The notes under the pieces were generated by a model, which made no database searches, was not told the origin of the DNA, and saw only the letters and a list, made by a program, of their open reading frames with translations. This document shows positions 16,484-26,018 of a stretch of 64,000 nucleotides of DNA, one piece after another. Source of the stretch: Rhizobium sp. NZLR1. GTDB taxonomy: Bacteria; Pseudomonadota; Alphaproteobacteria; Rhizobiales; Rhizobiaceae. The DNA is taken from assembly GCF_017357385.1 (NCBI RefSeq), contig NZ_CP071637.1, positions 186,001 to 250,000 on the forward strand, given 5' to 3'. How positions within the stretch are numbered: position 1 is the first letter of the stretch; each line of letters opens with the position of its first letter. Both the position numbers and the translations under genes were made by a program.

Positions 16484-18127
16484 TCAGACGAATGAGGCTT
16501 TGTCCAGAAGGAGTTGCGAGATTGCCGTAAATCTGACCCCCTGTACCTTGGCGCTGGTGATGCGGCTGTACTGAGAGAAGTAAGGGATGATCACCGGAGT
16601 CTCATCGAGGAGGATGTTCTGAATTTTTCCGGCAGCTAGACGCTGGCTTTGAAGGTCTCGTGCCTTGCTATAATCGAGCAGAAGCCCGTCGTACTGTGGA
16701 TTCTTGAAGTGAGCTGCATTCCAGGCGCCATCGCTCTTGAGGGTGGCGTTCAGGAAAATGTCGGGCGTGCCTCGATGACCGTAGTCGGTGATACCCAGTG
16801 TGGAGTCAAGCCAGTTCGAATTCCCGAAGGTCGCGGCACCATAATAGGCGTCCTGCGGCAGGATGTTCAGTTTGATCGCAATTCCGACCTGTTTCGCGAA
16901 ATTTTGAACGAGAACTGCATAGTCAGGAATGCTGTAAGCGCGTTCCGTCGTCAGGGTGACCTCGAAGCCGTTCGGCACGCCAGCTTCTGCAAGAAGCTTT
17001 TTGGCCTGAGCGATGTCCTGCTTACGCTGGGGCACCGATGGGTCGGACGATGGAAAAATCGGAGCAAAGGGTGTGTCGTTGCCGACAATCGCTCTGCCTT
17101 TGAAGAGGCCCTTGACCAAGGCATCACGGTCGATCGTCAGCGCCAAGGCCTGGCGGACGCGTTTGTCCTGGAAGGGCGACTGGTCGACGCGAAGATGCAA
17201 CTCTTCGTGCGTGCTTGCTTGGACGCTGATGATCTTGAACGCAGGGTTCTTCTCTACGGCCAGGATCGTTCGCGACGTTTCGGGGATGACGTCCACCTGA
17301 CCGGCCTGCAACGCGAGGAGCTGCGCCTGTGGATCATCGAAGAACTTGATGTCGACTTGATCAGGAAGGGCTTTTTCTCCCCAGTAGTCGGGATTGCGGA
17401 CGAAAGTTGCGCCCTGCTTGGGGCGGAAAGACTGCAACTTGAATGGGCCCGTTGCATTGAAGTGGTTCTGGAAGTCGCCTTTGTAGTCCGCAGGCAGGAT
17501 GATCGCATTGAAGACGTCCGACGAGACGTAGAAGGGGAAGTTGCTGTTAGGCTGAGCCAATGTGAAGGAGACCGTCAAATCATCCTTCGCCTTGATCGAG
17601 CCCGGAAGGATCAAGCCTTTGTACGCTGAAAGCGCGGAAGATCCCGAAGATGGGTTGACCAGTCGTTCGAACGTGGCAACGACGTCCTTCGCAGACAGAA
17701 CCTGGCCGTCGTGAAACTTAACGCCGGAGCGAAGCTTGAATGTCCATTCGGTGGCATCGTCATTGCCGGACCAGGACACGGCCAACGACGGTTGGAGGCC
17801 ATGCTCGGAGTCGTCAAAGAGCAGATACTCGCCGACTTGGCTGATAACACCGATGCTCGCTGGGTCGGTGACCGACACGGGATCGATAGCGCCGGTCGGC
17901 TGATCCAAAGCCACCCGAATTTTCCCGCCTGGCTTTCCTGTCGCGGCTCGTGCCGACGACGGCATGCCCAAGCCTTGCGACGCGGCGAGGCCGGTCAGGC
18001 CCAGCAGTGAGGCATATTTGAATAGATCACGTCTGGACAGGAAACCTGCCTGGTGTTCATCGACGGCTACGTTCCACAGGTCACCAGACATATTGCGTAT
18101 GCCATTGAGGTCGTCTCGGCTTGTCAT
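16484..18127 (-). CDS. ABC transporter substrate-binding protein, family 5 (DppA/OppA type), Tat-exported
   Basis: This 547-residue periplasmic protein has the SBP_bac_5 layout: LAVSWSGNDDATEWTFKLRSGVKFHDG near residue 110, then RVRQALALTIDRDALVKG. The N terminus has a twin-arginine motif SRRDLFKYAS (Arg32-Arg33) before a hydrophobic stretch and an Ala-rich cleavage region, so export by Tat is likely. The cargo could be a peptide, opine, sugar or sulfur/nitrogen compound. The monooxygenase next door suggests a xenobiotic-like molecule. Confidence 0.92.
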   Translation of the reverse strand: MTSRDDLNGIRNMSGDLWNVAVDEHQAGFLSRRDLFKYASLLGLTGLAASQGLGMPSSARAATGKPGGKIRVALDQPTGAIDPVSVTDPASIGVISQVGEYLLFDDSEHGLQPSLAVSWSGNDDATEWTFKLRSGVKFHDGQVLSAKDVVATFERLVNPSSGSSALSAYKGLILPGSIKAKDDLTVSFTLAQPNSNFPFYVSSDVFNAIILPADYKGDFQNHFNATGPFKLQSFRPKQGATFVRNPDYWGEKALPDQVDIKFFDDPQAQLLALQAGQVDVIPETSRTILAVEKNPAFKIISVQASTHEELHLRVDQSPFQDKRVRQALALTIDRDALVKGLFKGRAIVGNDTPFAPIFPSSDPSVPQRKQDIAQAKKLLAEAGVPNGFEVTLTTERAYSIPDYAVLVQNFAKQVGIAIKLNILPQDAYYGAATFGNSNWLDSTLGITDYGHRGTPDIFLNATLKSDGAWNAAHFKNPQYDGLLLDYSKARDLQSQRLAAGKIQNILLDETPVIIPYFSQYSRITSAKVQGVRFTAISQLLLDKASFV

Positions 18128-18148
18128 TGTTTGGCTCTCTCTAAAAAA

Positions 18149-18928
18149 TCAGGAAACTGGTTTGCCGTCGACGCGGATTTCGTCGACCGCCTGTGGGTAA
18201 AAGGCGATCAGACCCTTGATCTTCGGAATTTCGGGAAGCGGGGCCTCGTAGCTCCAGGCGACATCTGCCCCATCCTCACCGATTTCAGGGGAATAAGACC
18301 AATAGGATGCGATCCCCTTATAGGGGCAGCGCGACGTGCTGGAGGACACTGTCAGCGTATCCATCCGGATATCCGACGGCGGGATGTAGTAGCGGGTTGG
18401 AAGGTGCGTCTCGAAAAGGAAGACAGCATTTGTCGTGTCCGCGATGACCTCGCCATTGAGCTTGACCTGCAAATGGCTCGAGCTGGATATTGTGTCTACG
18501 CGGGCGTAAGGGTCGCGAGGGTGGACGAAAATCTCTTCGTCTTCTTCGAACCACTGGTCCACGCTCTTCCAGCGGAACGCTATATGGTCTTTCAGGATCT
18601 GCAGCGCCGGGTCATCAATTTCCACAGGCGACCATGCTGCTTCCAAAGATGTCCGATCCCCGATCGTCAATCCCCAGTTCAAAACTTCAAATCCCAGTTC
18701 ATGCTTCGAACGGGTTGGCTCCGTATCAAGCAGACCGGTCCTGACCGACGATTTCGGGAAAAAATAGATCGGCAAAAACTGATTGCTTCTGAGGATCAGA
18801 GCTTCCCGACTGTCAGCCACCGTCTCGCCAGCAAATTTAACCCGGACGCGTTTCGGGCTGTGCAGGACGTTCGTCAACACAGGCGTGTTTGGTTCGCGCG
18901 GCTGCAATTTTATCGCTCCATTGCTCAT
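18149..18928 (-). CDS. Tandem DUF427 domain protein
   Basis: The 259-residue cytosolic protein has two DUF427 (NTP_transf_9) repeats. The first, around residues 28-115, has the pattern KRVRVKFAGETVADSREALIL and then PIYFFP. The second, around 148-240, has LQVKLNGEVIADTTNAVFLFE, then RYYIPPSDI and CPYKGIASYWS. The biochemical role of DUF427 is not established. The gene sits 21 bases after the binding-protein start, inside the same minus-strand run as the monooxygenase, with AGGAAAGG before its ATG. It may be an accessory factor of this metabolic operon. Confidence 0.85.
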   Translation of the reverse strand: MSNGAIKLQPREPNTPVLTNVLHSPKRVRVKFAGETVADSREALILRSNQFLPIYFFPKSSVRTGLLDTEPTRSKHELGFEVLNWGLTIGDRTSLEAAWSPVEIDDPALQILKDHIAFRWKSVDQWFEEDEEIFVHPRDPYARVDTISSSSHLQVKLNGEVIADTTNAVFLFETHLPTRYYIPPSDIRMDTLTVSSSTSRCPYKGIASYWSYSPEIGEDGADVAWSYEAPLPEIPKIKGLIAFYPQAVDEIRVDGKPVS

Positions 18929-18946
18929 GGGATGACCTTTCCTGGA

Positions 18947-20305
18947 TCAAGAGGCGGCGCGGGAGATGGATGGTGTCGCAGCGAACCGGTTGGTAGGCTT
19001 TTCGAGTCCCAACCGATCGCGGAAGGTGCCGGGTTCGTATTCGGTCCTGAACAAGCGGCGTTTTTGCAGTTCCGGCACGACCTGCTGGGTAAAGTTGAAC
19101 CAATCGTCGGGGAGGAGAGGGAACATCAGGTTGAACCCATCGGCTGCTCCAGACGTGTAAAGGTCTTCCAGTTGATCCGCGACTTGTGACGCGGTTCCTG
19201 CCACGGTCGGCACGGCGCCGGAATTTGCCAGCTTGCGTGCAATTTCACCCAGCGTCAGGTTTTGTTGACCCCAGACTTTGACGCGATTGAGAGCCGTGTG
19301 GCCGCCATTGTATCCGGCTTCTTCCGGCAACGGCGGAAGCGGGCCATCAAGTGGGTAAGCAGAAACATCAACACCGCTCCAGCTGGACAGGAGATCGAGG
19401 CCGACCTGAACTGGCATCAACGTTTGCAAATATTCTTGCCGCTCTTCGGCTTCGGAAACGGAAGAAGCAACGACCGGCATCACGCCAGGCAAGATTTTGA
19501 AGCTATCGGGGTGACGGCCAAACTTCCTCAGTCGGGCGTTGATGTCCTCGCGATAGCGGAGACCCTCTTCCTTGTCCCGCACGATTGCGAAATGGAGATC
19601 GGCGTGCTTCGTGGCGAAGTTTTTGCCGTCCTCGGAGGAGCCAGCCTGGACGATGATGGGATGACCCTGGGGCGGTCGGGGAACATTCAGCGGACCACGG
19701 ACACTGAAATGCTCACCCCTGTGATTAAGGGGATGAACGCGGGTGGTGTTGGCATAAATCCCAGACTCCTTGTCCAGCAGAATAGCGTCATCTTCCCAGC
19801 TGTCCCAAAGAGCCTTGACGATGTCGAGATATTCGGCGGCGCGTTCATACCGGTGCGCATGGTCAATATTACCGTCCCTCCCAAAGTTTTGCGCTTCCTC
19901 GTCCATTGCAGAGGTCACGACATTCCAGGAAGCGCGGCCTTTGCTGATATGGTCGAGCGACGCGAACATCCGAGCGATGTTGTAGGGTTCGCTATAGGAA
20001 CTCGATGCTGTCGAAATAAGACCAATATTCTTCGTCACCGCAGCCAGCGCTGACAGAAGTGTAATCGGTTCCAGGCGGGCGTTCGCATAGTGAGCTACCC
20101 CACTTTGGACGGAGTCCCAGATCGCTACGTGATCGGCAACGAACAATGTGTCCAGCTTTGCTCGCTCAGCTTCTTCCAGCAAGCCTCGATAAAAATCGAA
20201 GTCGAAAACCTCATACGTCGGGGCCTGTGGATGCCGCCACGACATGCGATGATCGCCCTGCGGATTGAAAAAGAACGCGCTTAGAATCATGTTTTTACGT
20301 GGCAC
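18947..20305 (-). CDS. LLM-class flavin-dependent monooxygenase, NtaA/SnaA/DszA/SoxA family
   Basis: This 452-residue protein has the NtaA-family features: ILSAFFFNPQGDHRMSWRHP at the N terminus, DTLFVADHVAIWDS, the SKGRASWNVVTS motif, and HPIIVQAGSSEDGKNFA near residue 230. Members use FMNH2 and O2 to attack nitrilotriacetate, dibenzothiophene sulfone, pristinamycin precursors and similar molecules, and need a separate flavin reductase. None is seen nearby. The GTG at 20305 has GAGGAA upstream; an in-frame ATG follows at 20290. It is the first gene of a minus-strand operon with DUF427 and ABC genes, divergent from the ATPase gene. Confidence 0.92.
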   Translation of the reverse strand: MPRKNMILSAFFFNPQGDHRMSWRHPQAPTYEVFDFDFYRGLLEEAERAKLDTLFVADHVAIWDSVQSGVAHYANARLEPITLLSALAAVTKNIGLISTASSSYSEPYNIARMFASLDHISKGRASWNVVTSAMDEEAQNFGRDGNIDHAHRYERAAEYLDIVKALWDSWEDDAILLDKESGIYANTTRVHPLNHRGEHFSVRGPLNVPRPPQGHPIIVQAGSSEDGKNFATKHADLHFAIVRDKEEGLRYREDINARLRKFGRHPDSFKILPGVMPVVASSVSEAEERQEYLQTLMPVQVGLDLLSSWSGVDVSAYPLDGPLPPLPEEAGYNGGHTALNRVKVWGQQNLTLGEIARKLANSGAVPTVAGTASQVADQLEDLYTSGAADGFNLMFPLLPDDWFNFTQQVVPELQKRRLFRTEYEPGTFRDRLGLEKPTNRFAATPSISRAAS

Positions 20306-20418
20306 GGTTATTCCTCGTGATCGCCTTAATGAGCGATTTCATCTCCTGACATTGACGGCTAGCGTCTGCTAAATTCTTAGTCTAGTAAAACCATAGATTT
20401 TTGTTCTGGAGCTCACAG

Positions 20419-22260
20419 ATGGAATTTTTGCCCAGAGATCGTGTTTTGGAGGTCTCGGCGCTCTCAGTGTTTTACCGAGGTCGGGAGACCGTCAGAGCGG
20501 TTGATGACATCTCCTTCACGATTGATCGCGGCGAAGCCTTTGGCTTGCTCGGAGAATCCGGCTCAGGGAAAAGTTCGGTTGCGCTCAGTGTGTTACAGTA
20601 CCTGCCAAAGACAGCCTCGCTTGAAGCGAAAAAGATGTTTTTGGAAGGGCGCGATCTCAGAGATCTGTCCGCCGCACAGCTTCGCGAAGTTCGCCGGAAA
20701 AAGCTTTCGGCTGTCTATCAGCACCCGGGGAGCGCTCTCAATCCTTCGATGACGATTGCTCGCCAAGTGACGGAGCAGCTGAGGGGGACCTCAGTCAGCG
20801 ACGCACAGCGGAAGGCGACCGATATCCTGGATCGCGTGCGGGTCAGAAGGGTGGATAGAGTTCTCAGTTCTTATCCGCATGAACTGTCCGGCGGAATGCA
20901 ACAACGGGTGGTCCTGGCGATGGCGCTGCTGGCAAATCCAGCGTTGATCGTGCTTGATGAGCCAACGACGGCATTGGACGCCAATGTGAAGGCGGAGATT
21001 GTCAGCCTGCTCAACGAGCTCAGGCGGGATCAGCGTACCAGCTTCTTGATCATTAGCCATGATGTCGATCTGATCGCGGCGACATGCGAGCGCGTTGCCG
21101 TCATGAATTCCGGATCGATAGTGGAGACCGGCTCCATTTCGTCGGTATTACACCATCCCTCCCATGGCTATACGCGCGACCTGATTTTGAGCAGTCCCCG
21201 AGATGGCTTCACAAAACGAGACGGCCTGCTGGGAGTATCGACAGTGCAGCCATTCGATTCCCGACGCCAGCACAGGGCCGCTGAAGATCAGAGGGACGAC
21301 GGTTTGAATGTAGCACTTCGATGTGCCGACATTTCCCACAGCTTCGGTAAGCACCGCGTCCTGAGCGGCATCAATCTTGACATTGCAGCCGGCGAAACAT
21401 TTGGTCTCATCGGCGAGTCGGGATCCGGCAAGTCTACATTGGCGCGGATCATCGCGGGGCTACAACGTCCGGACCAGGGCGCTGTCAGTATATTCGGTGC
21501 TGAGACGGCTAAAACGGTCGAACGCCGAACGAAGGACCATCGAGCAGCGTTGCAGTTGGTCTTCCAGTCTCCAGACATGACCCTTAATCCCCGACATCGC
21601 ATCAGAAGGATCCTAGCGGGACCAATGAAAAGGCTCACCCGCGTCAGCCGCGCAGAGATCGCCGAAAAAATCGGCTCACTCATATCCTCCGTTCGGATGC
21701 CTAGCGAAGTTGTCGCCCGACTGCCGAAAATGCTGTCGGGTGGGCAACGGCAACGAATAGCGATCGCCCGCGCGTTCGCGGCTCAACCTAAGATCGTCAT
21801 ATTAGACGAACCCACATCCGCACTCGACGTATCCGTGCAGGCAACGGTGCTTAACCTGCTCAACGACCTGCAAAATCAGAACCAAACTGCCTATCTGCTC
21901 GTCAGCCATGATCTGAAGGTTATCCGGTATATGGCAGACAGGATCGGCGTGTTGTTTCGTGGTCGGCTCGTCGAGATGGGAACGGCCGATGAGATATTCG
22001 AAGGTCCCAATCACCCATATACGCAAAGCCTCCTGCGTCCACAGGGATTGGCACGCGCTGTTTCAGACGACGTCTCCTCCCATCAGGATAGAGGCTGCGT
22101 ATTTGCAAAAGACTGCCAGCTTGTTTCAGATCAATGTTTCGCCGAAACACCACAAGAGCAAAAATTCGGATCGACACATAGCATCAGTTGCTGGCGCGGG
22201 GCGCGTGAGTTGCTACCTGCCCGTCGATCACCGATTGGGAAGATCCCCTTCAACATCTAG
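20419..22260 (+). CDS. Double ATPase of a peptide/nickel-type ABC transporter (DppD-DppF fusion type)
   Basis: The 613-residue protein has two complete nucleotide-binding domains. The first has GESGSGKSS, LSGGMQQRV and LIVLDEPTTALD. The second, from about residue 305, has [18 protein letters not shown] and [12 protein letters not shown]. Each resembles one of the paired DppD/DppF ATPases, and a C-terminal oligopeptide-transporter tail with Cys residues (CVFAKDC, ISCW) is present. The ATG at 20419 has GGAG 8 bases upstream. It is transcribed divergently from the monooxygenase operon whose permeases it probably powers. Confidence 0.92.
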   Translation: MEFLPRDRVLEVSALSVFYRGRETVRAVDDISFTIDRGEAFGLLGESGSGKSSVALSVLQYLPKTASLEAKKMFLEGRDLRDLSAAQLREVRRKKLSAVYQHPGSALNPSMTIARQVTEQLRGTSVSDAQRKATDILDRVRVRRVDRVLSSYPHELSGGMQQRVVLAMALLANPALIVLDEPTTALDANVKAEIVSLLNELRRDQRTSFLIISHDVDLIAATCERVAVMNSGSIVETGSISSVLHHPSHGYTRDLILSSPRDGFTKRDGLLGVSTVQPFDSRRQHRAAEDQRDDGLNVALRCADISHSFGKHRVLSGINLDIAAGETFGLIGESGSGKSTLARIIAGLQRPDQGAVSIFGAETAKTVERRTKDHRAALQLVFQSPDMTLNPRHRIRRILAGPMKRLTRVSRAEIAEKIGSLISSVRMPSEVVARLPKMLSGGQRQRIAIARAFAAQPKIVILDEPTSALDVSVQATVLNLLNDLQNQNQTAYLLVSHDLKVIRYMADRIGVLFRGRLVEMGTADEIFEGPNHPYTQSLLRPQGLARAVSDDVSSHQDRGCVFAKDCQLVSDQCFAETPQEQKFGSTHSISCWRGARELLPARRSPIGKIPFNI

Positions 22261-22267
22261 GAAGCGC

Positions 22268-23641
22268 GTGGTTAAGTCCATCAAATGGGTTCTGCCGGTC
22301 ACCGTGCTGGGCAGCGGGCTGGGCTTCATCGACAGCTCGGTCGTCAATGTCGCTTTGCCGACAATGCAAGACAACCTCCAGGTTACTCTCAGCTCGATCC
22401 AGTGGGTGACGAATGGGTACCTACTGACGCTCTCAAGCCTGGTTCTCCTCGGGGGCACCGTAGGAGATAGATACGGAGTGCTTCGCATTTTCGTTGTCGG
22501 CCTTTGCTTGTTCGCGATCGCCTCCATCGCCTGTGGCTTCGCGCCATCTATAACGGTTTTGATTATTGCCCGCGTCTTGCAGGGCGCAGCGGCTGCATTT
22601 TTGATGCCATCGAGTCTGGCTCTCCTCAGTATGTCTTATCGAAGGGAAGAGCGCGGCAAGGCGGTCGGGACCTGGGCAGCTGCCGGCGGGGCTCTGATGG
22701 CAGCCGGGCCGCCGGTCGGCGGATGGTTGGTCGGGATTGCAGGCTGGCGGTCGATATTTTTTATCAACATCCCGATCGCCGCGATCGCGTTGGCCCTTTG
22801 CTTTTTCATTTCATCCCGCGAGCGCAAAGTTTCGACGTCTTCGATCGATTTTTCCGGTGCGGCGTTGGCAACGGCTACCTTGGGATTGCTGACGTATGGA
22901 TTGATTACCCTGGGCCGAGGCGATTTTGTAGGTTGGGTTTACATTGTCGCGGCGTTTCTTGCGGGCATTGTGTTCATCGTGATCGAGCATAAAATCGACA
23001 ATCCGATGCTCCCGCTGGAGCTATTTCGAAACAGAACTTTTGCCGGAACAAATATTCTCACCGTAACGCTTTATGGTGCTTTGAGCGGGGCGATCTTTCT
23101 CCTGCCCTACGCTCTCATAAGGGTCCACAATTTCAGTCCAGCGCAAGTTGGGCTTGCGATGCTTCCCCTGTCCGTTATTCTCGGACTGGGCTCGCGATTG
23201 GCCGGAAATATGATCGGGCGAATCGGGAGTAGGGGGCCGCTCATCATCGGCCCGTTGATCACGGCAGGGGGTTTTGCGATTCTGGCAACCAGTTTGGGTT
23301 TCGCTGGTTATGCACGGGCCTTCCTTCCAGGACTGGTGTTGATATCAGTTGGGATGACGCTCGTGGTCCCGGCGTTGACGACTGCCGTGCTTGACGCCGC
23401 ACCAGACGAAAAGAGTGGTGCCGCTTCCGGGATAAGCAATGCGGCCGCGCGATGTGGCGGCCTGCTTGCGGTCGCAACGCTTGGGATAGCTTTTGGCGAC
23501 GACAACGGAATTGCGCTCACGGCCGATCATGTGGCAAACGCGTATGTCGCAGTGATGTCGGCAGCGGCATTGGCAGCGGTTCTAAGTGCGGCAATAGCTG
23601 GCTTGACGATCACCAATCTACCAAGCGAAAGCGGGAAGTGA
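22268..23641 (+). CDS. MFS transporter, DHA2 family drug exporter
   Basis: This 457-residue integral membrane protein begins LPVTVLGSGLGFIDSSVVNVALP, the DHA2 D1 motif. It also carries GGTVGDRYGVLRIFVVG (motif A) and VLQGAAAAFLMPSSLALLS (motif C region). It exports drugs or metabolites by proton antiport. The GTG start at 22268 lies 8 bases after the ATPase stop with AGGAAG ahead of it. The longer frame from 21959 overlaps the ATPase gene and is rejected. Co-transcription with the ATPase suggests removal of a by-product of the imported compound. Confidence 0.9.
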   Translation: MVKSIKWVLPVTVLGSGLGFIDSSVVNVALPTMQDNLQVTLSSIQWVTNGYLLTLSSLVLLGGTVGDRYGVLRIFVVGLCLFAIASIACGFAPSITVLIIARVLQGAAAAFLMPSSLALLSMSYRREERGKAVGTWAAAGGALMAAGPPVGGWLVGIAGWRSIFFINIPIAAIALALCFFISSRERKVSTSSIDFSGAALATATLGLLTYGLITLGRGDFVGWVYIVAAFLAGIVFIVIEHKIDNPMLPLELFRNRTFAGTNILTVTLYGALSGAIFLLPYALIRVHNFSPAQVGLAMLPLSVILGLGSRLAGNMIGRIGSRGPLIIGPLITAGGFAILATSLGFAGYARAFLPGLVLISVGMTLVVPALTTAVLDAAPDEKSGAASGISNAAARCGGLLAVATLGIAFGDDNGIALTADHVANAYVAVMSAAALAAVLSAAIAGLTITNLPSESGK

Positions 23642-23746
23642 TCGGGTACTAAGGAAGCATCGATAAATAGCTGAATCGTATAATGTCTGGCGGAGGGATT
23701 CCCTTTTCTTGCGTTACTTTATAGCTTGATGGGGTGATTTATTTGG

Positions 23747-23815
23747 CCGCATCAATTTGTGCTATGAGACGCTCAGCCCAGTTCTGGACGAGCGGGGTCG
23801 TCGTCGTTTTGCTGC
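23747..23815 (+). mobile_element. Possible ISAzo13-like transposase remnant
   Basis: A short plus-strand stretch reads YETLSPVLDERGRRRFAA, which resembles the N-terminal start of ISAzo13-type transposases. The similarity ends after about 22 residues, and the rest of 23642-23999 shows no clear gene. The call rests on one motif only. Confidence 0.35.
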
Positions 23816-23999
23816 ATCTGTGTTGATTTCCACTGAGAAGTTCCCCGGGCATTTCCAACGAGATTTGGCACGGCAATCACGTGCTCGAAAATTGTCAGCG
23901 CTTCATGCTTCGACGACGTCGATATTATCCGGGATATTCCATCGTCTGTATAGGTGGATTGATCGAGCTTGGGGTGGCGGCCATAGATAACGTAGGCGC

Positions 24000-24833
24000 T
24001 TACTGACCGAAGAACGATCGCTCTTTTGACCCGGGGCTATCGATTGCCTCCAAAAGCAGCTGGCAGGTACGCCAGTAGTGTTCCGCGATCAGCCTGGATG
24101 CTGCCTCGGCGTTTCGCGCAAGAGCGGCGTCCATCAGATCCTTGTGTTCCTTCATTGTGTCTCGTTTGTTGACACCGGCAATCAACCCCGACAGGTTTCG
24201 ATAACGCTCCGCGTGATCAAGCAGCGTATTGCGCAGCGACAGTAGGCGCGGCGACCCGCATGCAGACACCAAGGCGAAATGGAACGAATTATGCACCTCG
24301 TCCCAGTGGAGTTTTTCCGCATCAATAATGTTCATGGCGTGCGGCTGCAGTTTGGACAGCTGGTGAAATGCCGAAACAATACGGCCCTCCCAGGCAACGT
24401 CACCATTTTCGATCGATTTGCTCAACGCAAGGCCATCGATTTCCCCACGAGTGATGGTCAGATCAATGAGATCAGAACGCGACACATGCGAAACGCGAAA
24501 TCCTTTGTGATCCGTCGCAACGACAAGCCCTTCCGAGATAAGTCTCGAAAGGGCTTCACGAATAGAGGCGCCACCGCAATTGTATTGGGCTTTCAAGGCT
24601 ACGACACCAAGCCGCTTACCCGGTTTCAGCCGCGCAAGAAGGATATCCTTGCGAATGGCGGCTGTGGCAACCGACGTCAAGCTTGGGGTCGGATTATCGT
24701 CTTCTGTTTCGATGACGAAAGCCGGAGACGGTTTCGTTGTCGGGCGTGCCGCCATTCCTGTTCTCAACCTCTCCAATTCGGTTGGCCGTTTCTCCGACCG
24801 GCCGTCAATTTCCGATATATAGCCGTTGGACAT
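24000..24833 (-). CDS. GntR family transcriptional regulator with FCD ligand domain
   Basis: The 277-residue protein has an atypical polar N-terminal stretch of about 50 residues. A winged helix follows (AAIRKDILLARLKPGKRLG and SIREALSRLISEGLV), then an FCD effector domain with candidate metal ligands in LHWDEVHNSFHFALVSACGS and SRLIAEHYWRTC. FCD regulators sense organic acids or metal-bound pathway intermediates. Its gene lies just after the extradiol enzyme gene on the same strand and next to the ring-degradation cluster, so it most likely controls the divergent promoter at 25768-26018. The start is uncertain (ATG 24833, or TTG 24875). Confidence 0.85.
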   Translation of the reverse strand: MSNGYISEIDGRSEKRPTELERLRTGMAARPTTKPSPAFVIETEDDNPTPSLTSVATAAIRKDILLARLKPGKRLGVVALKAQYNCGGASIREALSRLISEGLVVATDHKGFRVSHVSRSDLIDLTITRGEIDGLALSKSIENGDVAWEGRIVSAFHQLSKLQPHAMNIIDAEKLHWDEVHNSFHFALVSACGSPRLLSLRNTLLDHAERYRNLSGLIAGVNKRDTMKEHKDLMDAALARNAEAASRLIAEHYWRTCQLLLEAIDSPGSKERSFFGQ

Positions 24834-24879
24834 TAAACCGGCAAACGGTTCAGAAATATCGGTCGGAATGCACAATCAA

Positions 24880-25767
24880 TCACTTGGCGATGAAGTCATG
24901 CGGCAGGTCCGGCCCCCAGATGTGCGATTCGGCAAAGGTCCATCTTTTCGGATATTGCGGGCAATCCTTGTGATGAGGTCGAGGATCCCAGTAGCCCTGG
25001 GCGTCGTTGGACATGCGGTCGAGATCGCAAAAGAGCTCGACGATATTGCCGTCAGGATCGCGGTGATAGGTGAATATGTTGTGGCCAGCGCCGTGGCGGC
25101 CAGGGCCCCAGATGACGCGTTGGCGGTTTTCTCCGAGGATTTCGCAAGCCCGACCGATATGGTTCCAGTCACGGAGCTCGAAAGCGAAATGAAACAGACC
25201 TGGACGGTCCGAGTTCAAAAAATTCAGCACATGGTGATCGGCATTGCATCGCATGAACACGAATACATCCTCGATCCAGTCCGAGCTCTTGAATCCGAGG
25301 GCATCTCCGAAAAATTGCTCTTGTCTGCGATAGTCGGTGCAAAAGGTGGCTACATGACCGATCTTGTCCGGCCGCACGCCGTGGCTTGCGTAAGGACGGT
25401 GATTTTGGTCCTCCTCGTCATAGAGATAGAGAAGGAACCCGTCAGGGTCTTGAAGCGAGATCGCTTGCCTGACGCCGGGAAACGCGTCGCTGACGAGCTC
25501 TGCCTTGAAGCCGTCGCCTGAAAGGCTTTTGGCCTCTGCCGCCAGACTGTCATCAGCTGTTACCTGGAGCCCGACGTGGCGGTAGCCTTTGGCAGGGCTT
25601 GCGTGGATGCCAAGGGCATGGCTGCCGATGCCACAGGCGAGATAAGCCGCTTCCGATGAGATGCCGGCAATCGGCAATCCGAGGACACGATCATAATGAT
25701 CTTTCATCGCCGAGACGTCCGGCGTGTTCAATCCCAAAAACCCCAACCTGTATGCTCGAACGCTCAT
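24880..25767 (-). CDS. VOC family extradiol-type dioxygenase, first copy
   Basis: This 295-residue protein has two VOC modules, as in catechol 2,3-dioxygenase and 2,3-dihydroxybiphenyl dioxygenase. The C-terminal module keeps the Fe(II) triad: His138 (KIGHVATF), His193 (LFHFAFEL) and Glu244 (NIVELFCD). It should cleave a catechol or related ring next to the hydroxyl groups. GGAGGAG precedes the ATG at 25767; the longer frame to 25869 is rejected. It is transcribed with the GntR gene, divergently from the FAH-M24-cupin-hydroxylase operon. Confidence 0.9.
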   Translation of the reverse strand: MSVRAYRLGFLGLNTPDVSAMKDHYDRVLGLPIAGISSEAAYLACGIGSHALGIHASPAKGYRHVGLQVTADDSLAAEAKSLSGDGFKAELVSDAFPGVRQAISLQDPDGFLLYLYDEEDQNHRPYASHGVRPDKIGHVATFCTDYRRQEQFFGDALGFKSSDWIEDVFVFMRCNADHHVLNFLNSDRPGLFHFAFELRDWNHIGRACEILGENRQRVIWGPGRHGAGHNIFTYHRDPDGNIVELFCDLDRMSNDAQGYWDPRPHHKDCPQYPKRWTFAESHIWGPDLPHDFIAK

Positions 25768-25862
25768 TTCTCTTTCTCCTCCCGCAAGCGGTTTCATCTG
25801 GGCGCCAAGGTCGTCCATAGGCGACGATGCGCTGATCGGCATCAAACGCCAACGCGAAACTC

Positions 25863-25900
25863 TCGTCAATTATTTTATCGACAAAAATAGTTATTGACGA
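25863..25900. promoter_or_regulatory. Palindromic operator candidate in the divergent promoter of the ring-degradation cluster
   Basis: Inverted arms TCGTCAAT (25863-25870) and ATTGACGA (25893-25900) are separated by 22 A/T-rich bases. The octamer CGACAAAA also repeats directly at 25879 and 25898. The element lies between the divergent VOC and FAH genes. A GntR dimer pair is the likely binder, given the adjacent regulator gene. This is inference. Confidence 0.5.
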
Positions 25901-26018
25901 CAAAACATGCTTATGTCAGTTTTTCGACATCAAGCAGTTCTTGCGATCGGCGTACCGGACCTAACGACGCCCACATAGACATCGCAAACGTGTCGATCTT
26001 TTTTTGGAGGAGAAAAGT

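Noticed and set aside
16649..17629. 326-codon plus-strand frame
   Set aside because: Antisense to the family 5 binding-protein gene; Val/Arg/Asp-rich product with no domain.
18053..19189. 378-codon plus-strand frame
   Set aside because: Antisense to the DUF427 and monooxygenase genes.
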